Counted from the first letter of the stretch, positions 12,626 through 24,679 are shown. The stretch: 64,000 nt of DNA from Ovis canadensis (GCF_042477335.2 NC_091262.1:13660001-13724000); one strand, 5' to 3'. Notes: generated by a model not told the origin, from the letters alone. Made by a program: numbers and translations.

Positions 12626-13138
12626 TTTTTTTTTTTAATTTTTAGTTTTTTATTTTTTAAATTTTAAAATCTTTAATTCTTACATGCATTCCCAAACATG
12701 AACCCCCCTCCCACCTCCCTCCCCAGAACATCTTTCTGGGTCATCCCCATGCACCAGCCCCAAGCATGTTGCATCCTGCGTCAGACATAGACTGGCGATT
12801 CAATTCACATGATAGTATACATGTTAGAATGTCATTCTCCCAAATCATCCCACCCTCTCCCTCTCCCTCTGAGTCCAAAAGTCCATTATACACATCTGTG
12901 TCTCTTTCCCTGTCTTGCATACAGGGTCATCATTGCCATCTTCCTAAATTCCATATATATGTGTTAGTATACTGTATTGGTGTTTTTCTTTCTGGCTTAC
13001 TTCACTCTGTATAATTGGCTCCAGTTTCATCCATCTCATCAGAACTGATTCAAATGAATTCTTTTTAACGGCTGAGTAATACTCCATTGTGTATATGTAC
13101 CACAGCTTTCTTATCCATTCATCTGCTGATGGACATCA
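12626..13138 (-). mobile_element. young bovine-type L1, 5'-truncated, with perfect TSD
   Basis: Antisense L1 3' end: poly-T/AT tract, then 'catgaacccccctcccacct', 'accagccccaagcatg', 'tctgagtccaaaagtc', 'gtgttagtatactgtattgg' and 'ctgctgatggacatc'. About 510 bp flanked by a perfect 15-bp duplication, showing insertion by target-primed reverse transcription. Confidence 0.96.
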
Positions 13139-13153
13139 TAAAGAGGTTTTTGA
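13139..13153. repeat. target-site duplication, right copy
   Basis: Identical to 12611..12625; marks the truncated 5' end of the L1. Confidence 0.95.
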
Positions 13154-13289
13154 ATGAGCTAAGCAACCTGGGGAGCAGGACATGATCATGGCCACATCTC
13201 TTCCATATTCCATTTCCTTAGTCCAGTTCCACCCACAGGGCCTCCTTGGAGACCTTGGATTCAATTCCAGCACCTGAGAGTTTGCAAGT

Positions 13290-13625
13290 GTCGTGCCCTC
13301 TGCTCAGGATGCTCTACTGCCTCTCCAAGAAATTCCCATAGCTCACTACCTCACTTCCTTCAGATCTTTGCTCCAGTAATCTCCTCAGACAGGCCTTTAC
13401 TGCCAACCTCCTGTTAGCTGAATCTCTTATTCTACTTTAGGACTTATCACCTGGTATCTTCTTATATGTTTTTCATGTGTATTTTCTCTCCCCCATTAGA
13501 CTAAGTGGTCCATGTAGCAAGAATATGCTGTATTTGCTGTAGTCCATGTCACCAGTACAAGAACTGACACATCTTACATGTTCAGTTAATATTTCAATTA
13601 CTGAAAAATCAATCAATAAAGGATG
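13290..13625 (+). mobile_element. L2 LINE 3' end
   Basis: Old mammalian L2 in consensus order: 'ctcaggatgctctac', 'cttccttcagatctttgctc', 'cctcagacaggcctttactg', 'aggacttatcac', 'ttttctctcccccattaga' and a final 'aataaagga'. Confidence 0.85.
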
Positions 13626-13734
13626 CATATCAAAAAGAGACTACATCAAAATGTTGACAGTAGATATTTTCATATATTTTGATTATGTTCTTTATACCTT
13701 TCAAAATTTCAGAATATAATGTACATTTTTATCT

Positions 13735-13918
13735 ACTCTGCAGATTCTAGGTTCAGACCACCTTGAGTGAAAGTCCCACTGAGGTCATGAGGTCAAGGGT
13801 ATATGAATTAATGTCCATGTATCTAAGTTTCCTCATCTGCAAAATGATGATAGATACATACTCTCAATTTGTTCAAAAAATTTCATATCAAGAGCTTTGT
13901 AAACATTAGCCATTATGC
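13735..13918 (+). mobile_element. MIR SINE
   Basis: Degenerate MIR: 'taggttcagacc', core-like 'tttcctcatctgcaaaatga', then 'agagctttgtaaacattag'. Confidence 0.75.
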
Positions 13919-14084
13919 TAATATAATCATTCTTATGTTATATCATGTGAGCACTGATAACTACAGAGCCTTTATAGAAATTCTTTCATCCTTCTAATCT
14001 GATTTTTGTTAAAATGTTGGATTTTTAGTTTCCTCACATTATGAGGCACACTGGGTAGTCCAAAGGATACATGCCATAATTTCT

Positions 14085-14236
14085 TTGTTTGTTTAATCTA
14101 CCTATTTATTTGTTTATTTGGCTGCATGGGATCTAAGTTGCAGCATGCAGGATCTAATTCCCTGACCAGGGATTGAGCCCAGGCTCCCTCAACTGGGACT
14201 ATGGAGTCTTAACCACTGGAACACCATGGAAATCCC
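14085..14236 (-). mobile_element. CHR-type artiodactyl SINE
   Basis: Antisense: 'ggctgcatgggatctaagtt', 'ccctgaccagggattgag', 'ttaaccactggaacaccatg'. Typical of the CHR tRNA-Glu SINE group. Confidence 0.8.
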
Positions 14237-14244
14237 TGCCATAT

Positions 14245-14419
14245 TTTTCTTTTTTTTTTATTTCTTTTTTTTATTTTATTTTATTTTATTTTATTTTATT
14301 TTTAAATTTTAAAATCTTTAATTCTTACATGCATTCCCAAACATGAACCCCCCTCCCACCTCCCTCCCCATAACATCTTTCTGGGTCATCCCCATGCACC
14401 AGCCCCAAGCATGCTGCAT
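14245..14419 (-). mobile_element. young bovine-type L1, very short 3' end
   Basis: Poly-T/(TTTTA)n tract at 14250..14305 followed by the same 3' UTR block as at 12650 ('aattcttacatgcattccca', 'catgcaccagccccaagcat'). Confidence 0.9.
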
Positions 14420-15045
14420 AAGCATTCTAAAAATGTCCTCTCTCTGAACTATTATTAGCATTCACATATTTAACTCTTCATTTTGAAATAATTTTAAGCT
14501 TACATAGAAGTTATAAAAAGAATACAGAAAATTTCAATATCCAATTCATCCATCTTCTCCCAATGATATCAATTTATACAACCAAAGTAGAATGATCAAA
14601 ATTATGAAATTAGCATTGGTAGAAATAAGCTACAAACTTTATTTGGGTTTCATTAATCTTTAAATGCATTCTTTTTTTGAGAATGTGTATAGTTCTGTGA
14701 AATTGTATTACAAATGTAGGTTTGTGTAGCCATCAACATAATCGAATACAGAATTGTTTTATTACCACAAATAAATTCTCACTTGTTGCCCCGTTATAAT
14801 CACACCATTCCACTAACCCTGGTGACTACTTATCTAACATTCATCTATAATTTTGTTGTTTTGTAATGTTATAAAATTGGAATCATACAGTATATAATGC
14901 TCAGAGGCTGGCTTTTTGCATTAAGGCTTTTTACATAAGTGTGACTATAACCCCTTATAGTCCATCCAACTTGGTGTATGTAACAACATTCAGTTTCCTT
15001 TTATTGTTGTGTGATATTTATTTGTATTAATATACCATGATTTAT

Positions 15046-15179
15046 TGGAGAAGGAAATAGCAACCCACTCCAGTACTCTTGCCTGGAAATTCCATGGATG
15101 GAGGAGCCTGGTAGGCTAAAGTCCATGGGGTTGCAAAGAGTCTCACACGACTAAGTGACTTCACTTTCTTTTCACTTTC
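15046..15179 (+). mobile_element. BovA-type SINE unit with TSD
   Basis: 'TTGGAGAAGGAAATAGCAAC' to the CACTTTCTTTTCACTTT tail. Flanked by a perfect 12-bp duplication ACCATGATTTAT at 15034..15045 and 15180..15191 within the L1M. Confidence 0.93.
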
Positions 15180-16262
15180 ACCATGATTTATACATTCACT
15201 TTTGAAGAACATGTGGATTGTTTCCAGTTGTGGGCTATTGAAAATCAAGCTGGTGTAAGAATTAGTGAATCCATTTTTTAATGCATCTAACAGTAATTTC
15301 TGTAATTACTCAATAGAGGAAAATTTAGGTATTATCATAAGTGTGTGTTTAATTTTATAAGAAACTGCCAAGCAATCAGGCAGAATGGCTGTCAGTCAGC
15401 TCAGTTGCTCAATCATGTCCGACTCTTTGTGATCTCATTCATTGCAGCACACCAGGCCTTCCTGTCCATCACCAATGCCTGAAGTTGCTCATTTCTCATT
15501 TCCATCAAGTTGGTGATGCCATCTAACCATCTCATCCTCTGTCATTCCCTTCTCCTCTGCCTTCAATCTTTCCCAGCATCAGGGTTTTTTCCAATGAGTC
15601 AGTTCTTCTCATCAGATGGCCAAAAAATTAGAGCTTCAGCTTCAGCATTAGTCCTTCCAATAAATATTCAGGACTTATTTCTTTAGGATTGGCTGGTTTT
15701 ATCTCCTTGAAGTCCAAGGAACTCTCAAGAGTCTTCTCCAACACCACACTTAAAAAGCATCAATTCTTCAGCACTAAGCTTTCTTTATGGTCCAACTCTC
15801 ACTGCCATACACAACTATTGTTTGACTATACACAATTTTGTCAGTGAAGTAATGCCTCTGTTTTTTTTTTTTAATATTTTATCTCAGTTGTCATAGCTTC
15901 TCTTCCAAGAAGCAAGTGTCTTTTAATTTCATGGCTGCAGTCAGCATCTGCAGAGATTTTGGAGCTCAAGAAAATAAAGTCTGTCACTGTTTCCACTGTT
16001 TCCCCATCTATTTCCCATGAAGTGATGGGACCGGATGCCATGATCAAATTTTTTGAATGTTGACATTTAAGCAAGCTTTTCTACTCTCCTCTTTCACTTT
16101 CATCAAGAGGCTCTTTAGTTCCTCCCCATTTTCTGCCATAAGAGTTGTGTCGTCTGCATATCTGAAGTTACAGATATTTCTCCCTGCAATCTTGAGTCCA
16201 GCTTGGGCTTCATCCAGTCCAGCATTTTTCATGTGATTTAGGTACTGACCATCTGGTTATGT

Positions 16263-16520
16263 GGAGAAAGACATGGAAACCCACTCCAGTATTCTTGTCT
16301 AGAGAATCCTGTGGACAGAGGAGCCTGGTGGGCTGCTGTCAATGGCGTCGCACAGAGTCAGACACAACTGAAGTGACTTAGCATGCAAGCATGCCTTGGA
16401 GAAGGAAATGGCAACCCACTCCAGTATTCTTGCCTGGAGAATCCCAGGGATGGAGAAGCCTGGTGGGCTGCTGTCTATAGGGTTGCACAGAATCAGAAAC
16501 GACTGAAGCAATTTAGCAGC
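16263..16520 (+). mobile_element. Bov-A2 SINE (dimer)
   Basis: Two BovA units in tandem (about 16263..16390 and 16395..16520), each with 'CAACCCACTCCAGTATTCTT'-like and 'GGTGGGCTGCTGTC' blocks. Sits between the RT and endonuclease parts of the minus-strand BovB. Confidence 0.9.
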
Positions 16521-17321
16521 AACTTTGGTTATAGTCATGGATAGAGTCGTCTCTTGTGTTGTTGGAAGTGGGTGTTTGCTATGACCAGTGCATTCTCTTG
16601 GCAAAACTCTGTTATCCTTTGCCCTGCTTCATTTTGTACTCCAAGGCCAAACTTGCCTGTTACTCCAGCTATCTCTTGACTTCTTACTTTTGCATTCCAG
16701 TCCCCTATTATGAAAAGGACATCTGTTCTTGATGAAAAAAAAAAAAAAAGAAGAAGGGGAAGTATTTTATGATTAAAAGGACCGTCTTCTAGAAGGTGCT
16801 GTAGGTCTTCATAGAACCACTCAACTTCAGCTTCTGTGGCATTAGTGATTGGGGCATAGACTTGGATTACTGTGATAATGAATGGTTTGCCTTGGAGATG
16901 AACAGAAATCATTCTGTTGTTTTTTTAGATTGCACCCAAGTACTGCATTTTGGCCTCTTTTGTTGACACCATCATGGCTACTCCATTTCTTCTAAGGGAT
17001 TCTTGCCCACAGTAGTAGATATAATGGTTGTCTGAATTCAATTTGTCCATTCTGATCCATTTTAGTTCACTGATTCCTAAAATACTGATGTTTATTCTTT
17101 CCATCTCCTGTTTGACCCCTTCTGTTTTACTTTGATTCATGGATTCTTTACAGCATCAGACTTTACTTCCATTACCAGTCACATTCACAACTAGCCATTA
17201 TTTTTGCTTTGCCTCAGCTTCTTCATTCTTTCTGTATCTATTTCTCCACTCTTCTCCAGTTGCATATTGGGCATCTACCGACCTGGAGAGTTCATCATTC
17301 AGTGTCATATATTTTTGTATT

Positions 17322-18326
17322 TTGGAGATGGGAATACCAGACCACCTGACCTGCTTCTGGAGAAACCTGTAAGCAGGTCAGGAAGCAACAGTTAGAACTG
17401 GACATGGAACAACAGATTGATTCCAAATAGGAAAAGGAGTACATCAAAGCTGTATATTGTCACCCTGCTTATTTAACTTCTATGCAGAATACATCATGAG
17501 AAATGCTGGGCTGGAGGCTGGAATCAAAATTGCTGGGAGAAATATCAATAATTTCACATATGCAGATGACACTACCCTTATGGCAGAAAGTGAAGAGGAA
17601 CCAAAAATCTTTTTGATGAGAGTGAAAGAGGAAAGTGAAAAAGTTGGCTTAAAGCTCAACATTCAGAAAACAAAGATCCTGGCATTCAGTCCCATCACTT
17701 CATGGCAAATAGATGGAGAAACAGTGGAAACAGTGGCTAACCTTATTTTTGGGGACTCAAAAATCACTTCAGGTGGTGATTGCTGCCATGAAATTAAAAG
17801 ATGCTTACTCCTTGGAAGGAAAGTTATGACCAACCTAAATAGCATATTCAAAAGCAGAGACATTACTTTGCCAAAAAAGGTCCATCTAGTCAAGGCTATG
17901 GCTTTTCCAGTGGTCATGTATGGTTGTGAGAGTTGGACTGTGCAGAAAGCTGAGCGCTGAAGAATTCATGCTTTTGGACTGCGATGTTGGAGAACTTTTG
18001 GGAGTCCCTTTTGCTACAAGGAGATCCAACCAGCCCATCCTAAAGGAGAGCAGTTCATTGGAAGAACTGATGTTGAAGCTGAAACTCCAAAAATTTGGCC
18101 ACCTGATGCAAAGTGCTGACTACTTTGAAAAGACCCTGATGCTGGGAAAGATTGAGGGCAGAGGAGAAGGGGATGACAGAGGATGATATGGTTGGATGGC
18201 ATCACCGACTCAATGGACATGGGTTTGGGTAGACTCTCGGAGTTGGTGATGGACAGGGAGGCCTGGCATGCTGCTATTCATGGGGTCGCAAAGTGTTGGA
18301 CATGACTGAGTGACTGAACTGAACTG
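17322..18326 (+). mobile_element. BovB LINE nested in an antisense BovB
   Basis: Starts at the 'GGAGATGGGAATACCAGACC' block of the RT and ends in ACTGAACTGAACTG. Encodes a TYADDTTLMAES motif C in a 167-codon open frame (17457..17960). The 5' UTR of the opposite-strand BovB is seen on both sides, so this copy is the later insertion. Confidence 0.92.
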
Positions 18327-19075
18327 TTCATGAGGTTCTCCAAGCAAGAATACTGAAGTGGTTTCTCATTTGCTTCTCCAGTGGAGCACAGTTTGTCAGA
18401 ATTCTCCACCATGACCTACCTGTCTTCAGTGGCTCTACACAGCATGGCTCATAGTTTCATTGAGTTAGACAAGGCTGTGATTTAACTGATTAGTTTGGTT
18501 AGTTTTCTGTAATTACAGAATCACTGTAGAAATTCATATCACCATCAGCTGCGTGAGAGGTTGAGTTTTTGCACAGCCTCCCTTGTATACTGATTTGCAT
18601 GAAGTGGTATCTATTTGTGGCTTTAATTCACATTTTTCTAATAGCTAATGGTATTGACCATCTCCTCTAGTGCTAATTTCTCATCCAGATATCCCATTTC
18701 GTTAAGTGTTTATTTCTATCTCTGACGATTTTCTAGCCAGCTTGTTTGTTTTCATAATGCTGAGTTTAAAGAGTTCTCTGTATTTTCTAGGCATAAATCC
18801 TTTTTGGAGTATGTGTTTCACAAATAATCTTCCCCAGTCTGTGGCTTCTTGGTTTCATTCTGTTAGGAGTATCTTTCAAAGAACAGTGCATTTTGGTACT
18901 TATGAAGTCTAAGTTATTAGCCCTTTCTTTTGTCACTGTCCTTTTCTGATGATTTAAAAAAAAAATTCTGAAACAGCCTTTCCCCACGCTGCCCCACACC
19001 CACAAATTGTTTTGCTTTGTTTTGTTTTTCTTTTCTATGTCAATTTTAGTTGCAGTCAAACATAGTATCAGGAAA

Positions 19076-20035
19076 CTGACGTGCAGTCAGTTTGTCTTTT
19101 ACTAGATTATTTGTGGCCTATAAACAGTTTAAGTGGGGGGGGGCGGGAAGCATAGACATTTCTGTTTTAGTGTTCTATTTTCTTATCCTCAATGTACTTC
19201 CAAATTAGACAAGAACATTCTTCTCCCACATATTGAAAATATAATTTAAAGGCAAGCCAACATTTTGATAATCCTTTTTACGGCTTGAAATGATGAGAGC
19301 CGTCTTGTAGGCAGGTGCCCATGGAGGCTATCTCCTGTTTCTACACAGTTACCACTATCATTAGTGTTTCTACAGGATTTTGAAAAACTGAAAAGTGACC
19401 AAAAACATTGTGAAAGACTCAAAATCACAGGTAAGCATATGATGCCCCATTTTAACAGTGCTATGTAAAAAATACATGGGACATTTAGCAAGTAAGATAT
19501 TTTCATTTCATTTTCTTTGGCAAGGAGTTCATAGATGAATGAAATTTGCCACATTTATGTTAGCAATGGATGCTCTGATATGAGCAAAGTCTAGTTTGGG
19601 TTTGTACGAGATATCAATAATCTTCTGTTTTATGTTTTCTGTAGTTCAGTTACAACTTTCATAAAAACCAAAAAGATAATTTCAAACTTCATTTTCAAAT
19701 CAAAATGTTTAAAAGCTGGGGGTATATTTTTGTTGTTGCTTTGATTTGACACATAACTTGATACACTGTAGAATGTATGATAGTGGTTAGACCTGGTGGA
19801 ATCAGCTCTACAAGGTAAGCAGCTGTTATATTCCTAATCAGAATATCCTCTTTTGTTTTCCCAAAGGATACTTTAATTGCAAGTCACAAACTTTCCTTAG
19901 TTTCAAAGAGTAATGAAAACGATGGAAAGGAAATGAAATGATGACGTGTATTTGTGCAGTATACCCATGCCAATTCAGTGGCTGCTACTTTCAACTGAGC
20001 GCTTAACTCTTTTTAGAACAAAAATGGAGAGAAAT
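19076..20035. other. unclassified intergenic sequence
   Basis: No gene or clear repeat; a run of nine G lies near 19134. Confidence 0.4.
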
Positions 20036-20590
20036 TTTCCAGCATAGACACCCAGTGACAGATGAATGGATAAAGAAGTTGTGGTACATATAAATAATGG
20101 AACATTGCTCATCCATAAAACATAATGAAGTTGAGTCAATTGAAGTGATGTGGATAAACCTAGAGCCTGTTATACAAAGTAAAGTCATAAAGAGATAAGC
20201 AAATATAGTGTATTAACCCATATATACAGAATCTAGAAAAAAACGGTATGATTAACCTATTTGCAGGGCAGGAATAGAGAGGCAGATGTGGAGAATAAAC
20301 TTGTGGACACCATAGGGGAAGTAGAGGATGAAAAAAGTTGAGAGAGTAGTGTGGACATATATACACTACCATATGAAAAATAAAGAGTTAATGGGAAGTT
20401 GCTGTATAACACAAGAAGTTCAGCCCAATGGTGTTTGAAGACCTTCAGGGGTATGACTAGGGAGGGGGTGGGAGTGAGGTTCAAGAGAGAGGGGATATAT
20501 GTATACATATGGCTAATTGACATTGTTGTTTGGCTGAAACCAACAGTACATATTAAAGCACCTATCATCCTATTAAAAATACATTTATAA
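20036..20590 (+). mobile_element. artiodactyl L1, 3' end
   Basis: Sense L1 from the end of ORF2 into the 3' UTR: 'cagatgaatggataaagaag', 'cctagagcctgttata', 'gcagggcaggaatagag', 'gttgctgtataacac', 'ggctgaaaccaaca'. Distinct from the young bovine subfamily. Confidence 0.8.
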
Positions 20591-20654
20591 AGAAATAGAG
20601 ATGCCTTTACTCCTTTAAGGGGTATTGTTTGTTTGCCCAAAATTGTGAATTCAG

Positions 20655-20868
20655 TTTCCACACAAAGAGAAAGCAATGTGAAGACACAGGAAAGATAGCC
20701 ATCTACAAAGACTGGGAAATGTTTTCATTTTCCAGTACTCAGAAGGAACCCACCCTGCTGACTCCTTGATCTCAGATTTCCAAACACCAGAGCTATGAGA
20801 AAATAGATTTCTGTTTAAGCCACTAACTCTATAATATTTTATTAAATTAGCCCCAGGAAATTAGTGTA
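20655..20868 (+). mobile_element. MLT1-type LTR (ERVL-MaLR)
   Basis: LTR 3' part: 'gaagacacaggaaagatag', 'ctccttgatctcagatttcc', 'agagctatgagaaaatag' and 'tttctgtttaagccactaac'. No internal retroviral sequence seen. Confidence 0.75.
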
Positions 20869-21440
20869 GATCATCTCACCTTCTCTATTATACCCAATCC
20901 CAAATTATTTTCTGTATACTGTGAAATCTGTTGTTATGTTCATTTACCTTTCTAACTCATTGGTGTATAAAACAACACAGTCATTTAGCCTTTCCAGTCA
21001 AGGCTGGGACATGCTAGCTTGAGTATTGCAATTGTTCTCATTTTTGCTATGTGAATTCCTACAAAACATGGTCACAATATTCATAAAGATAAACACTGTA
21101 TAAGCACTAAATGGATACAAAGTAAAACTGTTAATCCACAGGCAAAGTAAAATATGAACTAAAACTCATGATTCCAGCTTGCTTCCAGCATGAAGTACAT
21201 TTAAATCACAACACTTCATGTGTTGCAAAAATAGATGGTCCATTACTGTGAACTGTAAATCATAGTCACCAGTATAACTGATCAAGGAAAAACAAAACAA
21301 CAACAAAAACAGTGGCAGGAATAATGAAAAGCAGATAATACATGCTGTATCTATTTGACACTAAAATGCATCTAGCCTCTGTTTTATGGCCACCAACTGA
21401 CTCTGCATTAATTTTGCCAGTTTTTCTGCAGGAGACTCCG
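20869..21440. other. unclassified intergenic sequence
   Basis: No gene or recognised repeat. Confidence 0.4.
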
Positions 21441-21503
21441 GTTAAATTCCTGGGTCGAGAAGATCTGCTGGAGAAGAGACAGGCTACCCACTCTTGTATT
21501 CTT
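21441..21503 (+). mobile_element. Bov-tA SINE fragment
   Basis: Body piece 'TCCTGGGTCGAGAAGATCTG' to 'GTATTCTTG', cut off exactly where the next Bov-tA begins. Confidence 0.8.
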
Positions 21504-21704
21504 GGGCATCCCTTTTGGCTTAACTGGTAAAGAATCCACTTGCAATGCGGGAGACCTGGGTCCGATTCCTGGGTTGGGAAGATCCCCTGGAGAAGGAAAC
21601 AGCTATCCACTCTAGTATTCTGGCCTGGAGAATTCCATGGACTATACAGTCCATGGGGTCACAAAGAGTCGGACACAACTGAGTCACTTTCACTTTCACT
21701 TTCT
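21504..21704 (+). mobile_element. Bov-tA SINE
   Basis: Complete copy from the tRNA head (GGCATCCCTTTTGGCTTAAC) to a (CACTTT)n tail. It probably inserted into the preceding SINE. Confidence 0.93.
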
Positions 21705-21834
21705 CACTTATGTCAAACCTCAGATATGTCACATTCCACATAGGGGCTTCTTAGGAAGTCGAGCTATCAGTGCTCAAACCAGGACGTGTGTGTGTGAATG
21801 TCCTATATATGAAGGTCTTTGTTGCCTTTCCTTT

Positions 21835-22262
21835 GTTTGCTTGATTGAACTGGTCAGAACTTTTACTACCAGGGTGAAAAGGAGTGGTCAGAGAGCCTAC
21901 TCTTCCCAGTCTTCAAGGGCAGCGTTCAGTCTTCCACCATTAAGTGTTATGTAATGACAACTATAGCCTGACTTTATGTTTGCTTTTTTATGGTCTTTAT
22001 CTGCTGGATTGTTTTTTTTTTTTTCTACACTAAGTTTGCTAAGAAGTTTTTATCATGAATGTGAGTTGAATTTTGTCAAATACTTTTTCTGCATGAACTG
22101 ATACAAAAATATAATTTTTTCTTCTAAGACTTAATATGATAAGTCAAGACATTTAATTTTTGAATACTGAAGCAACTTTGCATTCCTGGAATAAATTAGA
22201 AACTTGGTATTGGACTATTATTCTTGTTTCATATTGATACATTAAATTTGCTGATATCTACT
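21835..22262 (-). mobile_element. ancient L1 ORF2 fragment
   Basis: Antisense L1: 'gcgttcagtcttccaccatt', 'gctaagaagtttttatcatg', 'ttgcattcctggaataaatt'. Confidence 0.7.
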
Positions 22263-22584
22263 GGAATCAACCATGAACAGCTGTTCCTGGAAAGATCTTA
22301 GTCTTCTCCATTCTGTAGGACACTTCCAGGACTATTGTTCTCTTTTTTCACTTCGCTCTCCATCTTAAATTTTTACTTCCCTTGCCACTCCTTTGAGAAA
22401 GTAGAGCACCACCAACTTCCTGTCACATATACAAGCAAGCATACAATTATCAGTCATGTTTGCCACTCTGTTTTGTCCCTGCAGAGAATGGATAACTGAT
22501 TTTGTTTAAGGTATCATCTCACCACACCCTCAACATTGGTTTCTTTCCAACAGCAGAGGGATATGTTTGAGCCGTTGATCCCGA
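22263..22584. other. unclassified spacer
   Basis: No gene or recognised repeat. Confidence 0.4.
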
Positions 22585-22751
22585 CATATTAAATTCCTTT
22601 TTTTAATTCAATTTTTAATATTGAACAATAGTTGATTTACAGTAGTTGATTTCTGCTGTACAGCAAAGTGATTCAGTTTGTGTGTGTGTGTGTGTGTGTG
22701 TATACATTATTTTTTAAAATATTCTTTCCCATTATGGTTTATCATAGGATA

Positions 22752-23098
22752 TTGAATATTTTTCTCTGTGTTGTGTTTGTTTGTTCTGGCTGTGCTGGGT
22801 CTTTGTTGCTTTTTGTGTGGGCTTTCTCTAATTGCAGTGAGCAGGGGCTACTCTTTATCGTGGTGCACAGGCTTCTCATTGTGGTGGCTTCTCTTGTTGT
22901 GGAGCACAGGCTCTAGGTACACAGGCTTCAGTCATTGCAGCACATGGGCTCAGATGTTGAGGCTCAAGGGCTCTAGAATGTGGGCTCAGTAATTGTGATG
23001 CAGGAGCTTGTTTGCTCTGAGGCATATGGAATCTTCTAGACCATAAATCAAACCCCTGTTCCCTGTACTGGGAGGTGGATTCTTATCCAGGAAATTCC
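22752..23098 (-). mobile_element. CHR-type artiodactyl SINE
   Basis: Antisense: 'ttctggctgtgctgggtctt', 'gtggcttctcttgttgtgga', 'gctctaggtacacaggc', ending in 'ttatccaggaaattcc'. Inserted in the L1. Confidence 0.85.
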
Positions 23099-23406
23099 AG
23101 GATCTTCTTGTTTATCAATTCTATATATAAAAGCTTACATCTACTAACCCTGAATTCTCACCTGGACCCTACTCCAAACCCTTCCGCGTTGGCAACTACA
23201 GTCTATTTCTATATGTCCATCATTCTGTTTCATATATAGGTTCATATGTGTCATATTTTGCATTCTACATACATGTGGTGATATCATGCATGTGTCTCCT
23301 GATTTACTTCACTTACTATGAAAATCTGTAGTTGCATCCATGTTGCTGCAGATGGCTTTATTTCATTCTTTTTTTTTTTTGGTTGATATATATATATATA
23401 TATATG

Positions 23407-23626
23407 AAAGTGAAAGTGAAGTTCCTCAGTCGTGTCCGACTCTTTGCGACCCCATGGACTGTAGCCTACATGGCTCCTCCCTCCATGGAATTCTCCAGGC
23501 AAGAGTACTGGAGTGGATTGCCATTTCCTTCTCCAGGGGATCTCCCTGACCCAGAGATTGAACCCGGGTCTCCCGCATTCCAGATTCCAGGCAGACGCTT
23601 TAACCTCTGAGGCACCAGGGAAGCCC
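23407..23626 (-). mobile_element. Bov-tA SINE (young)
   Basis: Near-consensus antisense copy, (GAAAGT)n tail at left and AGGCACCAGGGAAGCCC at right. Flanking ATATATA repeats fit a target-site duplication. Confidence 0.95.
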
Positions 23627-23910
23627 ATATATACAGGGATTTCATCTTCTTTACCAATTCATCTGCCAATAGACATTTAGGTTGTTTTCATGTCTTGGCT
23701 ACTGTAAATATTGCTGTTATGAACATTGGAGTGCATGTATCACTTTAAATTATAACTTTGCCTGGATATGTGCCCAGGTGTGTGATTACTGGGTCATATG
23801 GTAATGATATTTCTAGCTTTCTGGAAACTTATATACTGTTTTCCACAGTGGCTGTACCAATTTACATTGCTACAAACAATGTAGAAGGGTTCTCTTTTCT
23901 CCATTCTCCC

Positions 23911-24274
23911 TTGGCATCTCTAGGTTTTGTTTTATCCCTGATCTCTGTCCACTGTTTATTTTTAGTCTTTGAGAGTTCCATCTCTTCTTGTCCAGTTGAT
24001 ATTTGTTGTCTGCAATGATCCGTCCTGTGCTTCTCCCCCGTCATTCTTCAAGGTTCCCAAACTCCTATGCTTGTAGGAACTTGAATAGTACAGAAGCCTG
24101 AGGAAGTCTAGTGCTCATGTCTGAGTGACCTGAATGGTGGATGTCCTGTGCTGGCTGCTTGGGCAAAGCATGTGTTCTCCCCAAGCAGTATCATTCCCTC
24201 CCATTCATGGGTTCATGAAATCTTAATCTACATCTTCATTTCCTCTCTTAGAAATTTCTCCTCAGTCAAGTAGA
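23911..24274. other. unclassified spacer
   Basis: No gene or recognised repeat. Confidence 0.4.
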
Positions 24275-24600
24275 TGTCTCTGCATAGATGCCTGACATTT
24301 ACATCAAGCTCAACATGTCTAAAGTTGAATTCAGCATGTTTCCACATAAACCTGCTTTTTCTTTGCCCCTAAACCCAATATTAAGCATTACTCAAACAAA
24401 ATCTTGGTCATACTCCTTACTCTTTCCTGTCCTTATGTTTAATCAGTCATTGATTCATGTCAACTTTATCTCCAAATATTGACTTTTATTTCCCATTAAT
24501 CTTCACCATTCATTCCCTCATTAGGGTCAACCTCACCTCTCACCTGAGCTAATGTTTACCACACTATATGCCTCTGAACTTATTCCTCATTACCTTAGCT
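24275..24600 (+). mobile_element. L2 LINE internal fragment
   Basis: 'tacatcaagctcaacatgtctaaagttgaa' style sequence matches the L2 block before the 3' end; 'acctgctttttctttgcccc' follows in order. Old and diverged. Confidence 0.6.
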
Positions 24601-24642
24601 CTTATTATCATTGTTCCTACTGATGTATAACACCCTTCCTCT

Positions 24643-24674
24643 ACACACAGACACACACGCGCACACACACACAC
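24643..24674. repeat. (CA)n microsatellite
   Basis: Interrupted CA/CG repeat. Confidence 0.9.
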
Positions 24675-24679
24675 TCAAA

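Larger units (their letters stand above)
15389..18521 (-). mobile_element. BovB LINE with RT, endonuclease and 5' UTR, interrupted
   Basis: From left to right on the antisense strand: 3' end and RT (15389..16240), then after a Bov-A2 the AP-type endonuclease (16521..17140), then 5' UTR (17140..17321 and 18327..18521). Endonuclease peptides include VIQVYAPI and FIIGDWNAKVRSQEI, matching the APE fold motifs; RT has RYADD. The stretch between endonuclease and RT core is missing. An A/T run at 16737 and stops disrupt the frame. Lies inside the L1M. Confidence 0.9.
14440..19075 (-). mobile_element. ancient L1M, host of nested insertions
   Basis: Antisense L1M in three visible parts: 14440..15033, 15192..15385 and 18522..19075. 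The parts continue each other (up to 'ttataagaaactgccaag' before the BovB; 'gtggtatctatttgtggctt' and 'ccagtctgtggcttcttgg' after it). The intervening DNA is younger BovA and BovB. Confidence 0.8.
22585..23910 (-). mobile_element. older artiodactyl L1 3' end, interrupted twice
   Basis: Antisense L1 visible at 22585..22751 ('gctgtacagcaaagtgattc'), 23099..23406 ('ccatgttgctgcagatggc') and 23627..23910 ('tttaggttgttttcatgtct', 'ccacagtggctgtaccaat'). A CHR SINE and a Bov-tA sit in the gaps. A (TG)n of about 22 bases lies at 22679. Confidence 0.85.

Noticed and set aside
20655..20868. possible intact endogenous retrovirus
   Set aside because: Only a diverged solo LTR piece; no gag, pol or env sequence lies nearby.
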